From Streptomyces sp. WMMC500 (GTDB lineage Bacteria > Actinomycetota > Actinomycetes > Streptomycetales > Streptomycetaceae), in assembly GCF_027497195.1 (NCBI RefSeq), contig NZ_CP114905.1:4971001-5035000 (forward strand): 64,000 nt of DNA, written 5' to 3'. Below the pieces are notes generated by a model. It was not told the DNA's origin, did not search any database, and saw only the letters and a program-made list of their open reading frames with translations. The position numbers were made by a program, and so were the translations under genes. How positions within the stretch are numbered: the first letter of the stretch is position 1; every line of letters begins with the position of its first letter. Shown piece by piece: positions 34,082 to 42,931 of this stretch.

Positions 34082-36523
34082 ATGACCGAAGAGATCCCGC
34101 TCCGCAGCCTGATCGCTGCGCGCATCGATGCCGCCGAAGGGTCCGAACTGGCCCCGGGAGCCGCCGCTCTGCTGCGTGACGTGCTTCCGGAGCCCGTTCC
34201 GGAGCAGGCCGGGCACGCAGGGCCCGTGTACCTGCGCTCCGTCACCGCGGCCGGCTGGCGGGGTGTGGGCGCCGAGGTCACGCTCGACCTCCCGCCCGGC
34301 CCCGGGCTGACCGTGATCGCGGGGCGCAACGGCACCGGGAAGTCGAGCTTCGCGGAGGCCGCCGAGATGGCGCTCACGGGATGCAACGCCCGTTGGGACG
34401 GCCCCAACGGCGGCAAGGCCCGCCCGGTGGTGTGGCGGCAGGGGTGGCGCAACCTGCACGAGTCCGCGGCGCCCCGGATCTCCGTGACGGTCACCCTGGG
34501 CGGCAGCGCCGCCCCGGTCACGGTCCATCGGACCTGGTACGGGGCGGAGGTGAAGGACGCGCGCACGACGGTGGAGCGGGCGGACGGCACGGAGATGAAG
34601 CTTGAGGAGTGCTTCGACCCCTCGATGCTCGACCTCTACCGCCCGTTCCTGCCGTACAGCGAACTGGGCTCGATGGTGGACGGGCCGCTGAGCGAGCTCT
34701 ACCGGAAGATCTCCACCTTCATCGGGCTCGGCCTGCTCAGCGAGATGGACGCCCGGCTCGCCGCCCTGCTCAAGGAGCACAAGGACGCAGAGGCTCTGCC
34801 CGGTCCCCTGCGGACCGCGGCCGTCGAGGCGCTGACCGGTCTCGACGACCCCCGTGCCGACGCGGCCAGGCGGGCGCTCGACGGGCATACCCCGGACGTC
34901 GCCCCCGTACGGGACCTGCTCGACCGGGACGCGGTTCCGGACAAGGGCGAGAACGATCGCCTCCGGGTCCTCGCCGCCCTGTCCGGTCCCGACGAAGCGG
35001 AGGTTCGGGGGGCCCTGGCACGGCTGCGGGAGGCGGCTGCGGCCGTCGAGGACGTACGGCACTCCGACGCCGAGGACGCGCGCCGGCTGGCCGCACTGCT
35101 GGAAAGTGCACTCGAACACCGCCGTCGTTCCGAAAGCTTCGGACCCGACTGCCCGGTCTGCGGCACCGCGGGCCGTCTGGACGAGGAGTGGGCCGAGGAG
35201 GCGCGGGATGAGATCGAGCGGCTCCAGTGGGAGGCGGCCGGGGCCGAAGACGCACGCCGGGTCCTCATCGGTGCGCGGCGCGCTGTCCACGACCTGGTCC
35301 AGCCGGTGCCCGAACTGCTCCGCTCCGAGGAATCGGACCTCGCGCGGCTGTGGCGCGAGTGGACGCTCTGCCGGAGCCTCACCGACCCCGCCGAACTCGC
35401 GGACCGGGTCGGGCACCTCGCGCCGGCCCTGAGCGCGGCCTGCCGGCAGGTCGGAGCCGAAGCGGCTCGCAGGCTCGCCGATCGCGACGCCGCCTGGCGG
35501 CCCGTGGCCGTGCGGCTCGCGGAGTGGGTGACGGCGGCGGAGGAGGCGCAGGAGGCGACCGGCCGGCGCAAGGTGGCCCAGGCGGCCCGGACGTGGTTCA
35601 AGAAGCTGACGGACGAGCTGCGGAACGAGCGGATGAGCCGCTTCGGCGCCCACGCTCAGGGCGTGTGGACGAAGCTCTGCGAGAGTAGCAGCGTGTCGCT
35701 CGGCCGCGTCGACCTGAAGGGCACGGCCCAGCGGGGAAGCGTGCAGCTCGACGTCTCCGTAGACGACCAGGAGGCGCCCGCGTACAGCGTGATGAGCCAG
35801 GGTGAACTGCACTCGCTGGCACTGTCGTTGTTCATCCCGCGCGCCACGCACGAGGGCAGCCCGTTCGGATTCCTCGTCATCGACGACCCGGTGCAGTCGA
35901 TGGACACGCAGAAGGTGGAAGGGCTGGCCGCCGTCCTGAGCGAGTGCGCCCGCCACCGCCAGGTCGTCGTCTTCACCCACGACACCCGGCTGGAACAGGC
36001 CCTCACGCACCTCGGTATCAACTCGACGATCCGCCACATCTCCCGCGAGGAGAACTCGCACGTGACCATCGAGGACCGGAGCGATCCCGTCGCGCAGGCG
36101 CTCGACGAGGCCAGGGCGGTCTCCCTCGATCCGTCCCTGCCGCAGTCCGTGGCCGACCGGGTCGTCCCGACGATGTGCCGCGCCGCCCTGGAGGCCGCCT
36201 GCGTGGAAGCCGCCCGCCGCACCCTGCGGGATGAACGGGGCCACCTCCTGGGCCTCACCGAGTTCGAGAAGCGGGTCTCCGGGCTGGTGCGGACGAAGGA
36301 GTACGTGGCCCTCGCCGTCTGCGGGGACGCCTCGGCGGCCCCGCAGACGGCGGTGGAGAGCCTGCACACCGGAGGATGGGGCTTGATCAACGAACTCAAC
36401 GCGGGCGCGCATCCCGGGCTGCCGACCGTGGACTCCCGGAAGCGCCTCGTGAGGCGTACGGAGCGGCTGGCCGACGCGATCCGGCGGGGGACTGCGGCCA
36501 CGGCGGCGCAGGGGGGTGCCTGA
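34082..36523 (+). CDS. SMC/Rad50-like zinc-hook AAA ATPase
   Basis: A protein of 813 aa from the ATG at 34082 (GAGGA upstream; the frame is open farther left). It has an ABC/SMC ATPase split by a coiled-coil region: Walker A AGRNGTGKSSF (about 79-88), a zinc-hook CPVCG (about 357), signature MSQGELHSLALSLF (about 570), Walker B FGFLVIDDPVQSMD (about 596) and H-loop VVVFTHD (about 628). The C-terminal 150 residues are helical, with ELNAGAHPGLPTVDSRKRLV, somewhat like the HEPN-type ends of RloC-like ATPases; that is a weak resemblance. Its stop overlaps the next start. It probably senses DNA ends or invading DNA for the McrBC-type nuclease downstream. Confidence 0.8.
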   Translation: MTEEIPLRSLIAARIDAAEGSELAPGAAALLRDVLPEPVPEQAGHAGPVYLRSVTAAGWRGVGAEVTLDLPPGPGLTVIAGRNGTGKSSFAEAAEMALTGCNARWDGPNGGKARPVVWRQGWRNLHESAAPRISVTVTLGGSAAPVTVHRTWYGAEVKDARTTVERADGTEMKLEECFDPSMLDLYRPFLPYSELGSMVDGPLSELYRKISTFIGLGLLSEMDARLAALLKEHKDAEALPGPLRTAAVEALTGLDDPRADAARRALDGHTPDVAPVRDLLDRDAVPDKGENDRLRVLAALSGPDEAEVRGALARLREAAAAVEDVRHSDAEDARRLAALLESALEHRRRSESFGPDCPVCGTAGRLDEEWAEEARDEIERLQWEAAGAEDARRVLIGARRAVHDLVQPVPELLRSEESDLARLWREWTLCRSLTDPAELADRVGHLAPALSAACRQVGAEAARRLADRDAAWRPVAVRLAEWVTAAEEAQEATGRRKVAQAARTWFKKLTDELRNERMSRFGAHAQGVWTKLCESSSVSLGRVDLKGTAQRGSVQLDVSVDDQEAPAYSVMSQGELHSLALSLFIPRATHEGSPFGFLVIDDPVQSMDTQKVEGLAAVLSECARHRQVVVFTHDTRLEQALTHLGINSTIRHISREENSHVTIEDRSDPVAQALDEARAVSLDPSLPQSVADRVVPTMCRAALEAACVEAARRTLRDERGHLLGLTEFEKRVSGLVRTKEYVALAVCGDASAAPQTAVESLHTGGWGLINELNAGAHPGLPTVDSRKRLVRRTERLADAIRRGTAATAAQGGA

Positions 36524-37053
36524 TGACCGACGACGTGCGCGCACTCGTGTCCACCGCCCAGGCCCTGCTGCGGCCACCGGCGGGCACGGCGGAAGCGCTC
36601 GGGCCCGGGGTCCGGGCGCGAGCCGCCGCCATGCTGCTGCGCCTCGCTCTCGACCGGAGCCTGGACGACTTCTGGTGCCGTCTCGCCCCCGGCATGACCC
36701 GCAACGGCAAGCACCGCATCCTGTGCCTGGAGGCGTACACGGACCGCGGGACTGCCCGGCGCTGGTATCTCACCTGGAACGCGCTCAGCACGGCCTGTCA
36801 CCACCGTGCGCACGAACTGCCGCCCAGCCCTGTGGAGATCCAGGGCCGCCTCCTGGAGGTCAACGGCCTGCTGGACGCGATCGGCGGGGGCACGGGCTCC
36901 ACGGCCACTGCCGCCGAGGCTGTGCCGTCTCCCGGCCCTGGACGTGGCCGGCCGATTCCTTCCCCCGGCACTCCCACCACGTTCCTGCCGGGGGCCCGGC
37001 ACGGGAGCAGCCCTGTTCCGCGGCCCGGCCCGCCGGGCGCCGCCGGCCCGTGA
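36523..37053 (+). CDS. small protein coupled to zinc-hook ATPase, unknown function
   Basis: A protein of 176 aa whose ATG overlaps the TGA of the ATPase gene. Residues 1-115 look like a compact helical domain (ARAAAMLLRLALDRSLDDFW, RRWYLTWNALSTACHHRAHE, IQGRLLEVNGLLDAI); the tail is Pro/Gly-rich and probably disordered. The helical pattern and the RxxxxH-like HHRAHE recall HEPN domains, but the canonical RX4-6H motif is not certain. The overlap says it works with the ATPase. No family was recognised. Confidence 0.6.
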   Translation: MTDDVRALVSTAQALLRPPAGTAEALGPGVRARAAAMLLRLALDRSLDDFWCRLAPGMTRNGKHRILCLEAYTDRGTARRWYLTWNALSTACHHRAHELPPSPVEIQGRLLEVNGLLDAIGGGTGSTATAAEAVPSPGPGRGRPIPSPGTPTTFLPGARHGSSPVPRPGPPGAAGP

Positions 37054-37207
37054 GGGTACGGAGTGCCGGGTTCCCTTCGGCACCAAGCCGTCCCGTCGCA
37101 GAATGAACTCATTGATGACGGTCGTGCGACCACGCTCCTTCACCACGGGGGTGCCACGCCGTGCTTCCTGGCCGGAGATCACGGCTTTGACCACACGGAG
37201 AGCAGGC

Positions 37208-39076
37208 ATGAGTGAGACCGGGGACGGGCCCCGCAGCCCCGACGAGATGCCCGAGTTCCTGCTGCGTCTGCCCAACGGGGGTGAAGTGGACCGGGCCCGC
37301 GGCGTCCTGATGGACGAGGTCGGGACCAACGGAAGCCGCAAGTTCCGCATCCTGGCCGGCTCGCCCGCCCGGGACGCCGAAACGCCCGCCTTCTCCCAGC
37401 ACCAGCCCCGCCCCGCCGCCGTGCGTGGGATGGCGAAGAAGACGGGCGTGCTGCGTCCGTCCACGCGCTGGCCGGGGTGGCTGGAGATGGCCCAAGACCT
37501 CGACTGTGACTCGCCGTCCCAAGCGGCCTCACTACTGGTCGGATCCTCGCGCAACGGATGGACCGACTGGAAGACCGAAGCCGGCGTGCCGCTCTCCGAC
37601 TTCATGGAGGGCGTCTGGGCCGGCCCCGCGAGGGCCTGGCTCGTACGCGGCAACAACGTGTCCGGAACGGATCTCGTGCAGAGGATGTGGCTTCCCGAGG
37701 GACGCGTCTCCCTCGCCGCCCCGCGCATGCGGCAGGGGATCGGTCAGGGAGTCAGCAAGGAGCGTCTGCGCAGGGTCGTCGAGGAGGACTGGGGCACCAC
37801 CGCCACGTACAACCAGAAACTCGAACTCGTCGAGGAACTGCACGCGTTCTTGTCCCGGATGAAGCCCGGAGACACGGTGTGCACCCTCTCCGGCGGGCGG
37901 TTCTACGTCGGTCAGATCTCCGGTGCGGCCGAGCAGACCGCCTCCGACAGCGGCCTGTCCAACCTGCGGCGGCCCGTCGAGTGGCAGGGCACCGGCCATC
38001 CGTACGACGTGCTCCCCGAGGAGATCCAGCAGCGCCTCAACGCGCAGTACGACGTGGTGGACCTCACCGCGGTCCAGGCGCACATCGACGGACTCGGCCT
38101 CTCCGACGAGGAACTGGTGGACGAGGCCGAGGTGGCAGAGCGCGACCCCGGCGGCACGACGCCTGCGCTCGCCGCGCGCCGCGAGCTGGAACTGCCCGTA
38201 CCGGAGCAGTCCTTCGCCGACGCCCTGCTCGTGCACGAGCTGGAGTGGCTGCACGGCATCCGCGATCTGCTGTGGGACGAGCGGCAGATCATCCTCTACG
38301 GGCCGCCGGGAACCGGAAAGACGTACACCGCCCTCAAACTTGCCGAGTACCTGGCGGGTGGAGCCGAGAGGGTGAAGCTCGTGCAGTTCCATCCCTCATA
38401 CGCCTACGAGGACTTCTTCGAGGGGTTCCGCCCCCGCGAGGACCCTGACACAGGGGACGTCGCCTTCCGCCTCACTGCGGGCCCCCTGCGCGAACTCGCC
38501 GACCTGGCATCTCGCGAGGGCAACCGCCACATCCCGCACTTCCTGGTCATCGACGAAATCAACCGGGCCAATCTGGCGAAGGTCTTCGGGGAGCTGTACT
38601 TCCTCCTGGAATACCGCAAGAAGTCCGTGCGGCTCACCTACTCCGGTGACGACTTCGCCCTCCCGCGCAACCTCTTCGTCATCGGCACGATGAACACCGC
38701 CGACCGGTCGATCGCACTGGTCGACGCGGCGATGCGCAGGCGCTTCGCCTTCGTCGAGCTGTCCCCCCGCACCGAGCCCACCAGCGGCCTGTTGCGGCGC
38801 TGGCTCGACCGCGAGGGATACGACGGCCGGGCGGCGGACCTCCTGGAAGCACTCAACTCGCGAATCGAGGACCCCGACTTCCACATCGGCCCTTCCTACC
38901 TGCTGAAGCCGAGCGCGCACCGGAAGGGCGGACTGGAGCGGACCTGGCGGACCAAGATCCTCCCGTTGCTGGCGGAACACCACTACGGGGAGTCCTTCGA
39001 CATCGAGAAGCGCTACGGCCTCGACGCCCTCTCCCGGTCCCTCGGGGACAGCGGACCGGACGCGGCGGCTTCGTGA
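37208..39076 (+). CDS. mcrB: McrB-like GTPase with DUF4357 and EVE/PUA-like domains
   Basis: A protein of 622 aa from the ATG at 37208, 154 bp after the small gene. The N-terminus has a DUF4357-like motif (ASLLVGSSRNGWTDWKTEAG, about 104-125) and an EVE/PUA-like reader segment (CTLSGGRFYVGQISG, about 220-260). The AAA+ domain of McrB type follows: LYGPPGTGKTYTAL (about 365), PHFLVIDEINRANLAKVFGE (about 445), the McrB hallmark GTMNTADRSIAL (about 491) and AMRRRFAF. McrB rings drive translocation and activate McrC to cut DNA with modified bases. The added EVE-like reader is known from McrB relatives such as those in CoCoNuT systems. It overlaps mcrC by 4 bp. Confidence 0.85.
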   Translation: MSETGDGPRSPDEMPEFLLRLPNGGEVDRARGVLMDEVGTNGSRKFRILAGSPARDAETPAFSQHQPRPAAVRGMAKKTGVLRPSTRWPGWLEMAQDLDCDSPSQAASLLVGSSRNGWTDWKTEAGVPLSDFMEGVWAGPARAWLVRGNNVSGTDLVQRMWLPEGRVSLAAPRMRQGIGQGVSKERLRRVVEEDWGTTATYNQKLELVEELHAFLSRMKPGDTVCTLSGGRFYVGQISGAAEQTASDSGLSNLRRPVEWQGTGHPYDVLPEEIQQRLNAQYDVVDLTAVQAHIDGLGLSDEELVDEAEVAERDPGGTTPALAARRELELPVPEQSFADALLVHELEWLHGIRDLLWDERQIILYGPPGTGKTYTALKLAEYLAGGAERVKLVQFHPSYAYEDFFEGFRPREDPDTGDVAFRLTAGPLRELADLASREGNRHIPHFLVIDEINRANLAKVFGELYFLLEYRKKSVRLTYSGDDFALPRNLFVIGTMNTADRSIALVDAAMRRRFAFVELSPRTEPTSGLLRRWLDREGYDGRAADLLEALNSRIEDPDFHIGPSYLLKPSAHRKGGLERTWRTKILPLLAEHHYGESFDIEKRYGLDALSRSLGDSGPDAAAS

Positions 39077-40335
39077 CGACCGTCGACCTGGACGAGTACG
39101 GCGCAGCCGTCACTGTGCCGCTGCCCGCCGTGACCGGCCGGGCACTGGCCGCCGCCAGGATCGTCGAGGCCGCACCCGACCCGTACCTTCCCGGTGATTG
39201 GCGGCTGCGCGCCGGCGGCAAGGTCGGAGCGGTATCCCTGAAGACACCCGGACACGATCCCGTCACCCTCCGGATCGCTCCCAAGGTGCCGGTGGCACGG
39301 CTGTTCTTCCTCATCGGCTACGCCGCCGATCCTCGCGTTCACCGCGACGGCGAGGTGGGCGTGGCCGAACACGACGAGGTGCTTCCAGCGCTGGCGGAGG
39401 GGTTCGAGAGGTCGCTCGAACGGGCGCTGCGGCAAGGCGTTCTCCAGGGCTACCGGCACACGGAGGAGACCGCGTTCGTCGTCCGTGGCCGTATCAGGGA
39501 GGCCGACCAGGTCAAACGGCATCACGGGCGGGCCTTCCCCGTCGAGGTGGCGTACGACGACTACCGGACCGACATCGCGGAGAACCGCCTGCTGCGCGCC
39601 GCCGCGGAGCGGCTGCTCAGTCTGCCCCGGGTGCCCGACGGCGTACGCCGTCGGCTGCGGCATCACCGTGGCCGGCTGCTGGACGCCGAGCCCTTGAGGC
39701 GGGGCGTGCGTGAACTGCCGCAGTGGCGGGCCAGCCGGCTGAACCTCCGCTACCAGCCCGCGCTACGGCTTGCCGGGACGATTCTGCGGGGCTCGTCGGT
39801 GGAACACGGAGCAGGGCCGGTCTCCGTCGACGGATACCTCATCGACACACACAAGGTCTTCGAGGACTTCGTCTGCGTCGCGCTGCGCGAGGCACTCGCG
39901 GAACACGGCGGACGTAGCGCACTCCAGGCCCGTGGCGTCCGCCTGGACGAGGACGGGAGGGTGCGTATGCGCCCTGACCTGGTCTGGTACGGGGACGGCG
40001 GCGACCCGCGAGCCGTCGCGGACGCCAAGTACAAGGCGGAGAAACCCGAAGGCTTCCCGGACGCCGACCTCTACCAGATGCTCGCCTACTGCACGGCTCT
40101 CGGCCTCCCGGACGGCCACCTCGTGTACGCGAAGGGCTACGAGCCGAGCGTGACGCACCGGGTGCGGCACGCCGGAGTCCGCATCAACCAGCACGCCCTG
40201 GCCCTGGACCGCCCGCCGGGCGAACTGCTGGACGCGATCGCCACCATCGCCCGTTCGATGGTGGCGGACGCGGCGGAGCCGGGCGAGCAGTCCGTCAGGC
40301 AGCGTCCTCCGGGGGCAGGAGGGTTCCGTTGGTGA
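39073..40335 (+). CDS. mcrC: McrC-like PD-(D/E)XK endonuclease subunit
   Basis: A protein of 420 aa from the GTG at 39073, overlapping mcrB (GTGA). The N-terminal beta-rich McrC domain contains GKVGAVSLKTPGHDPVTLRI and VPVARLFFLIGYAADPRV. The nuclease core is seen in VRMRPDLVW followed by AVADAKYKAEKPEGFPDADL and YQMLAYCTAL, giving the D...DxK residues near 300-320. The active site looks intact. The 3' end overlaps the convergent methylase gene by 41 bp. Confidence 0.85.
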   Translation: MTTVDLDEYGAAVTVPLPAVTGRALAAARIVEAAPDPYLPGDWRLRAGGKVGAVSLKTPGHDPVTLRIAPKVPVARLFFLIGYAADPRVHRDGEVGVAEHDEVLPALAEGFERSLERALRQGVLQGYRHTEETAFVVRGRIREADQVKRHHGRAFPVEVAYDDYRTDIAENRLLRAAAERLLSLPRVPDGVRRRLRHHRGRLLDAEPLRRGVRELPQWRASRLNLRYQPALRLAGTILRGSSVEHGAGPVSVDGYLIDTHKVFEDFVCVALREALAEHGGRSALQARGVRLDEDGRVRMRPDLVWYGDGGDPRAVADAKYKAEKPEGFPDADLYQMLAYCTALGLPDGHLVYAKGYEPSVTHRVRHAGVRINQHALALDRPPGELLDAIATIARSMVADAAEPGEQSVRQRPPGAGGFRW

Positions 40336-41953
40336 GACCGTCACGGGCGAGAGCGCTCACCTGCTCCGCCAGCCGGGCCACCTCTCCCACGTGTTCCTCG
40401 AACTCCCGGAGAGCACGGAATGCGGCGCCGTAGCGGCGTTGCTCCTCCACCGCCATCTGCGGGATGCGCGCACCTTTGACGTCGAGGCGGTAGGTGCCGC
40501 TGCTGCTCGTCGAGCGGCGCCTGTTGGCCGTGCTCCGCAGGAACCCCCGCAGGAATTCGGTGTCCAACTGATCGCTGGTGGAGCGGGGTTCGGCATCGGT
40601 GAGGTCAACGAGTCCGGCGCGGGAGAGGTCGGCCAGGCTGATGGTCGCACCGCCCAGCGTTCCCGGTCCTTCGCCCGCGGAGAGAGCGGGCAAGAGGGCG
40701 GTCAGCAGCCTGAGCCGCTCCTCGACGTTCCGTTGGAGGGCGCGGTACTCGGCGGGAAGGTCCCCGTGCGACGCGTCCACGTAGGCGCTCGGGGTGAGGT
40801 CGACGGAGTCGTTGAGGAGATCGACCAGTGCTACGCCGACGGCCTGCTCGGCAGTCGGTTCCATGGAGCCGTCGGGGTCGTTGGCGGTGAGGTCCACCAT
40901 CCGGACCGAAGAGGGGCTGGCTGAGGCGCCGGCAGGACGGCGCAGAATCCACAGATGCACGGGCTGAGCGTGCGAAGCAACCATGCCCGGAGGCAGCGCA
41001 ACCACATCCGTGAGGATGCCTCTGCGAACGACCTCGGCCCGGATGCGTCTGCCTGCCCTGCGGTATGCCACGGAAGCTGGCATGACGGCGACTACCCGGC
41101 CGCCGGGTGCGGTGTGGGAGTAGCAGTGCTGGAGCCAGGCGAGATCCCCTTCCGCCTTGGAAGGGACGCCCAGCTCCCAGCGGGCGTCGAGGAGAAGTTC
41201 CTCCCGGCCCCAGTCGGGCCCGGCGGCCGGGGGGTCACACAGGACGAGGTCGGCACGCAGCTCGGGCCAGCGGTCCTGGCGGAGAGAGTCCCCCGCTTCG
41301 ACGGCGGTATCCCGGTGTCCCGCGAGATCGGCCCGCGCCTGCGTCAGCTCCGCGGCTGCCGGATTGCTCTCCTGGCCGCGACGTTCCGGTCCGTTCACAG
41401 GCCCGACGGAGAGGAGCAGCGTTCCGATACCGCACGCCGGATCGAGAATGAGGGAGCCGGCGGACACCGGCCCCGCGAAATGGCTCACAGCCCTGACGAG
41501 GCGTGGCGAGGTGATCTGGTCGGAGCCGGTGCGACGCGAGGAATCCAGAAAACGTTCGACCAGCTGATCCACGACACCGGCCGCCGATTCTTCCCCGGCC
41601 AGGCGAGTGGCCAAGTCGGCCAGGTCCTTGTCCAGCGTGGAGGCGTCGTCATACGCCAGCAAGCAGGCGACACCCGCGATACCTGCGACCATGTCCTCGC
41701 CGAAGGCACCCCGAAGCGTTTGCCACAGCCGGACGTCGTCCGAGAGGTCCACACCCTTCTGCTGTTTCGCAAGCCAGGAACGGACCTCGGTGAGCGAGAA
41801 GAGCGGCGTGGTCGCACCACCGTCCGCAGGAGCGGGAAAGTCGCTGTACCGCCGCCTCCAATTGGAGACAGCAGCCCGCGTCACCCCCGCCAACCTGGCA
41901 ATCTCTGCTCCTGTGACCAGCGATTCGGCGGCTGGCGGAGTCGAATCCGTCAT
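40295..41953 (-). CDS. HsdM-like N6-methylase with N-terminal helix-turn-helix
   Basis: A protein of about 552 aa from ATG 41953 (GTG 41968 also possible). The N-terminus is a DNA-binding domain: VTGAEIARLAGVTRAAVSNW and TPLFSLTEVRSWLAKQQKGV. A class I methylase domain follows: TSPRLVRAVSHFAG, motif I LILDPACGIGTLL, and motif IV as VLCDPPAAGPDWG. Usual enzymes have NPPF/Y; here the residues are D-P-P-A, which may weaken or alter catalysis. The C-terminal third is variable and may recognise DNA. It is convergent with McrC. It could mark DNA, or act as a SAM-dependent repressor of the island given its helix-turn-helix. Confidence 0.7.
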   Translation of the reverse strand: MTDSTPPAAESLVTGAEIARLAGVTRAAVSNWRRRYSDFPAPADGGATTPLFSLTEVRSWLAKQQKGVDLSDDVRLWQTLRGAFGEDMVAGIAGVACLLAYDDASTLDKDLADLATRLAGEESAAGVVDQLVERFLDSSRRTGSDQITSPRLVRAVSHFAGPVSAGSLILDPACGIGTLLLSVGPVNGPERRGQESNPAAAELTQARADLAGHRDTAVEAGDSLRQDRWPELRADLVLCDPPAAGPDWGREELLLDARWELGVPSKAEGDLAWLQHCYSHTAPGGRVVAVMPASVAYRRAGRRIRAEVVRRGILTDVVALPPGMVASHAQPVHLWILRRPAGASASPSSVRMVDLTANDPDGSMEPTAEQAVGVALVDLLNDSVDLTPSAYVDASHGDLPAEYRALQRNVEERLRLLTALLPALSAGEGPGTLGGATISLADLSRAGLVDLTDAEPRSTSDQLDTEFLRGFLRSTANRRRSTSSSGTYRLDVKGARIPQMAVEEQRRYGAAFRALREFEEHVGEVARLAEQVSALARDGLTNGTLLPPEDAA

Positions 41954-41998
41954 GCCCTCACCGTACACGCAGGCACGAGAAAGCTCGATACCTCACTT

Positions 41999-42013
41999 GT
42001 TGGCAACGTCAAC
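41999..42013 (-). promoter_or_regulatory. GTTG-N7-CAAC palindrome and promoter of N6-methylase gene
   Basis: On the minus strand GTTGACGTTGCCAAC differs at one base from the 33988 site. TTGACG is a -35, with TATCGA about 16 bp downstream (41990-41985). It lies 46-60 bp upstream of the ATG at 41953. Confidence 0.75.
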
Positions 42014-42408
42014 ATAGAACGCAGAATGCGGTTGGCCGCGCAAGAGGAGTCAGGCAGGTGCTCTCCGCTGTGTGCGCTCTCCGCGCGGTCGCCACGCACA
42101 CTTCGCGGACCCCAGTGGCGCGGGTAGCGCGGCAGTTGCGCCATGTGCGCCTGGTAGGGGGGTGGTACGGCAATCCCGTGACAGGCGGTCCGGATACCTG
42201 CGGGCCAGGGACCCCAGCGGTGGCTTGCGCGTGATGTGGATCCCCTTGGTGACCCAGCCGGCCCTGGACAGGCGTGCGGCTGGGCGTGTGACCTGCTCAC
42301 CTGCCCCTCGAGGGGTGCGGTGCGTCGCCAGTTCCTGCGTCAGTGAGCGTGCTGAAGGATCTCTCGCGAGGCATGCATCCGTCCCGTGTGTAGCCACACC
42401 GCGAACGT
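42014..42408. other. 395-bp stretch without recognised gene
   Basis: Open frames here have no familiar motifs. The only structure I can point to is the perfect palindrome CCCCTCGAGGGG at 42304-42315. The stretch separates the methylase promoter from that of the HsdS-HsdM module. Confidence 0.4.
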
Positions 42409-42424
42409 GCGAAGCTAGCTTCGC
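42409..42424. promoter_or_regulatory. perfect 16-bp palindrome upstream of the HsdS/HsdM module
   Basis: GCGAAGCTAGCTTCGC is fully self-complementary. GTGATACTGTG follows at 42432-42442 and may include a -10. It is a candidate operator for the small membrane protein and S-M genes. Confidence 0.5.
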
Positions 42425-42635
42425 TGTCCGCGTGATACTGTGCTCGCATCGGAGCTTGAGAGGAGCTTCGCCAGTGGTGACAGGGTGGGAGGAGCGCGTC
42501 GCTTCCTGTCTGGCGCCGCGGGCAAGGTCAACCGACGGATTGCTGCCGCACCGCCTCACGTGGTTTGAAGGGCCGGCGAGGCGGTGCGGCACTACCGTCC
42601 CCGTGCATGGCGCGGGGGCAGGAAGGACAACCCCA

Positions 42636-42845
42636 ATGAGGATCGTCGATGTCCATCATGCATGGCCGCTGCCGCCTCGGGCCAGGAGAGCGGTGCTGGT
42701 CCTGCTGTGGACCACTGCGGTGGCGTGTGCGGCGGTCGTGGCGCACGGAAAGGCGGTATTGCTAGTGGTCGCCACCGTGCTCCTGACCGTTGTGGTGGAG
42801 GAAGTGGTGCGTACGGCGATGCGCTACTGGCTGCGTACGGTCTGA
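42636..42845 (+). CDS. small two-helix membrane protein
   Basis: A protein of 69 aa from the ATG at 42636, preceded by AGGAAGGA at good spacing. Two hydrophobic helices (AVLVLLWTTAVACAAVVAHG and AVLLVVATVLLTVVVEEVV) are joined by a short loop, with positive residues at both ends. The frame stays open upstream, where a GTG at 42474 (preceded by GAGGAG) could give a longer form of about 123 aa. No family was recognised. It lies 86 bp before the HsdS start. Small membrane proteins in defence loci can be effectors, but nothing proves that here. Confidence 0.5.
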   Translation: MRIVDVHHAWPLPPRARRAVLVLLWTTAVACAAVVAHGKAVLLVVATVLLTVVVEEVVRTAMRYWLRTV

Positions 42846-42931
42846 TCAATCGACAGCAGCAGGCGAGGAGCCCTTGGCTCCCCGCCTGGACAAACAAGAA
42901 GTCCGTGTGGGTGGAATGGGGTGGAGGCGCT

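Noticed and set aside
42072..42635. 258-aa version of the small membrane protein
   Set aside because: The upstream part has no domain pattern and is rich in Arg/Cys/Ser as random GC-rich sequence is; the start at 42636 with AGGAAGGA is more credible, although GTG 42474 cannot be excluded.
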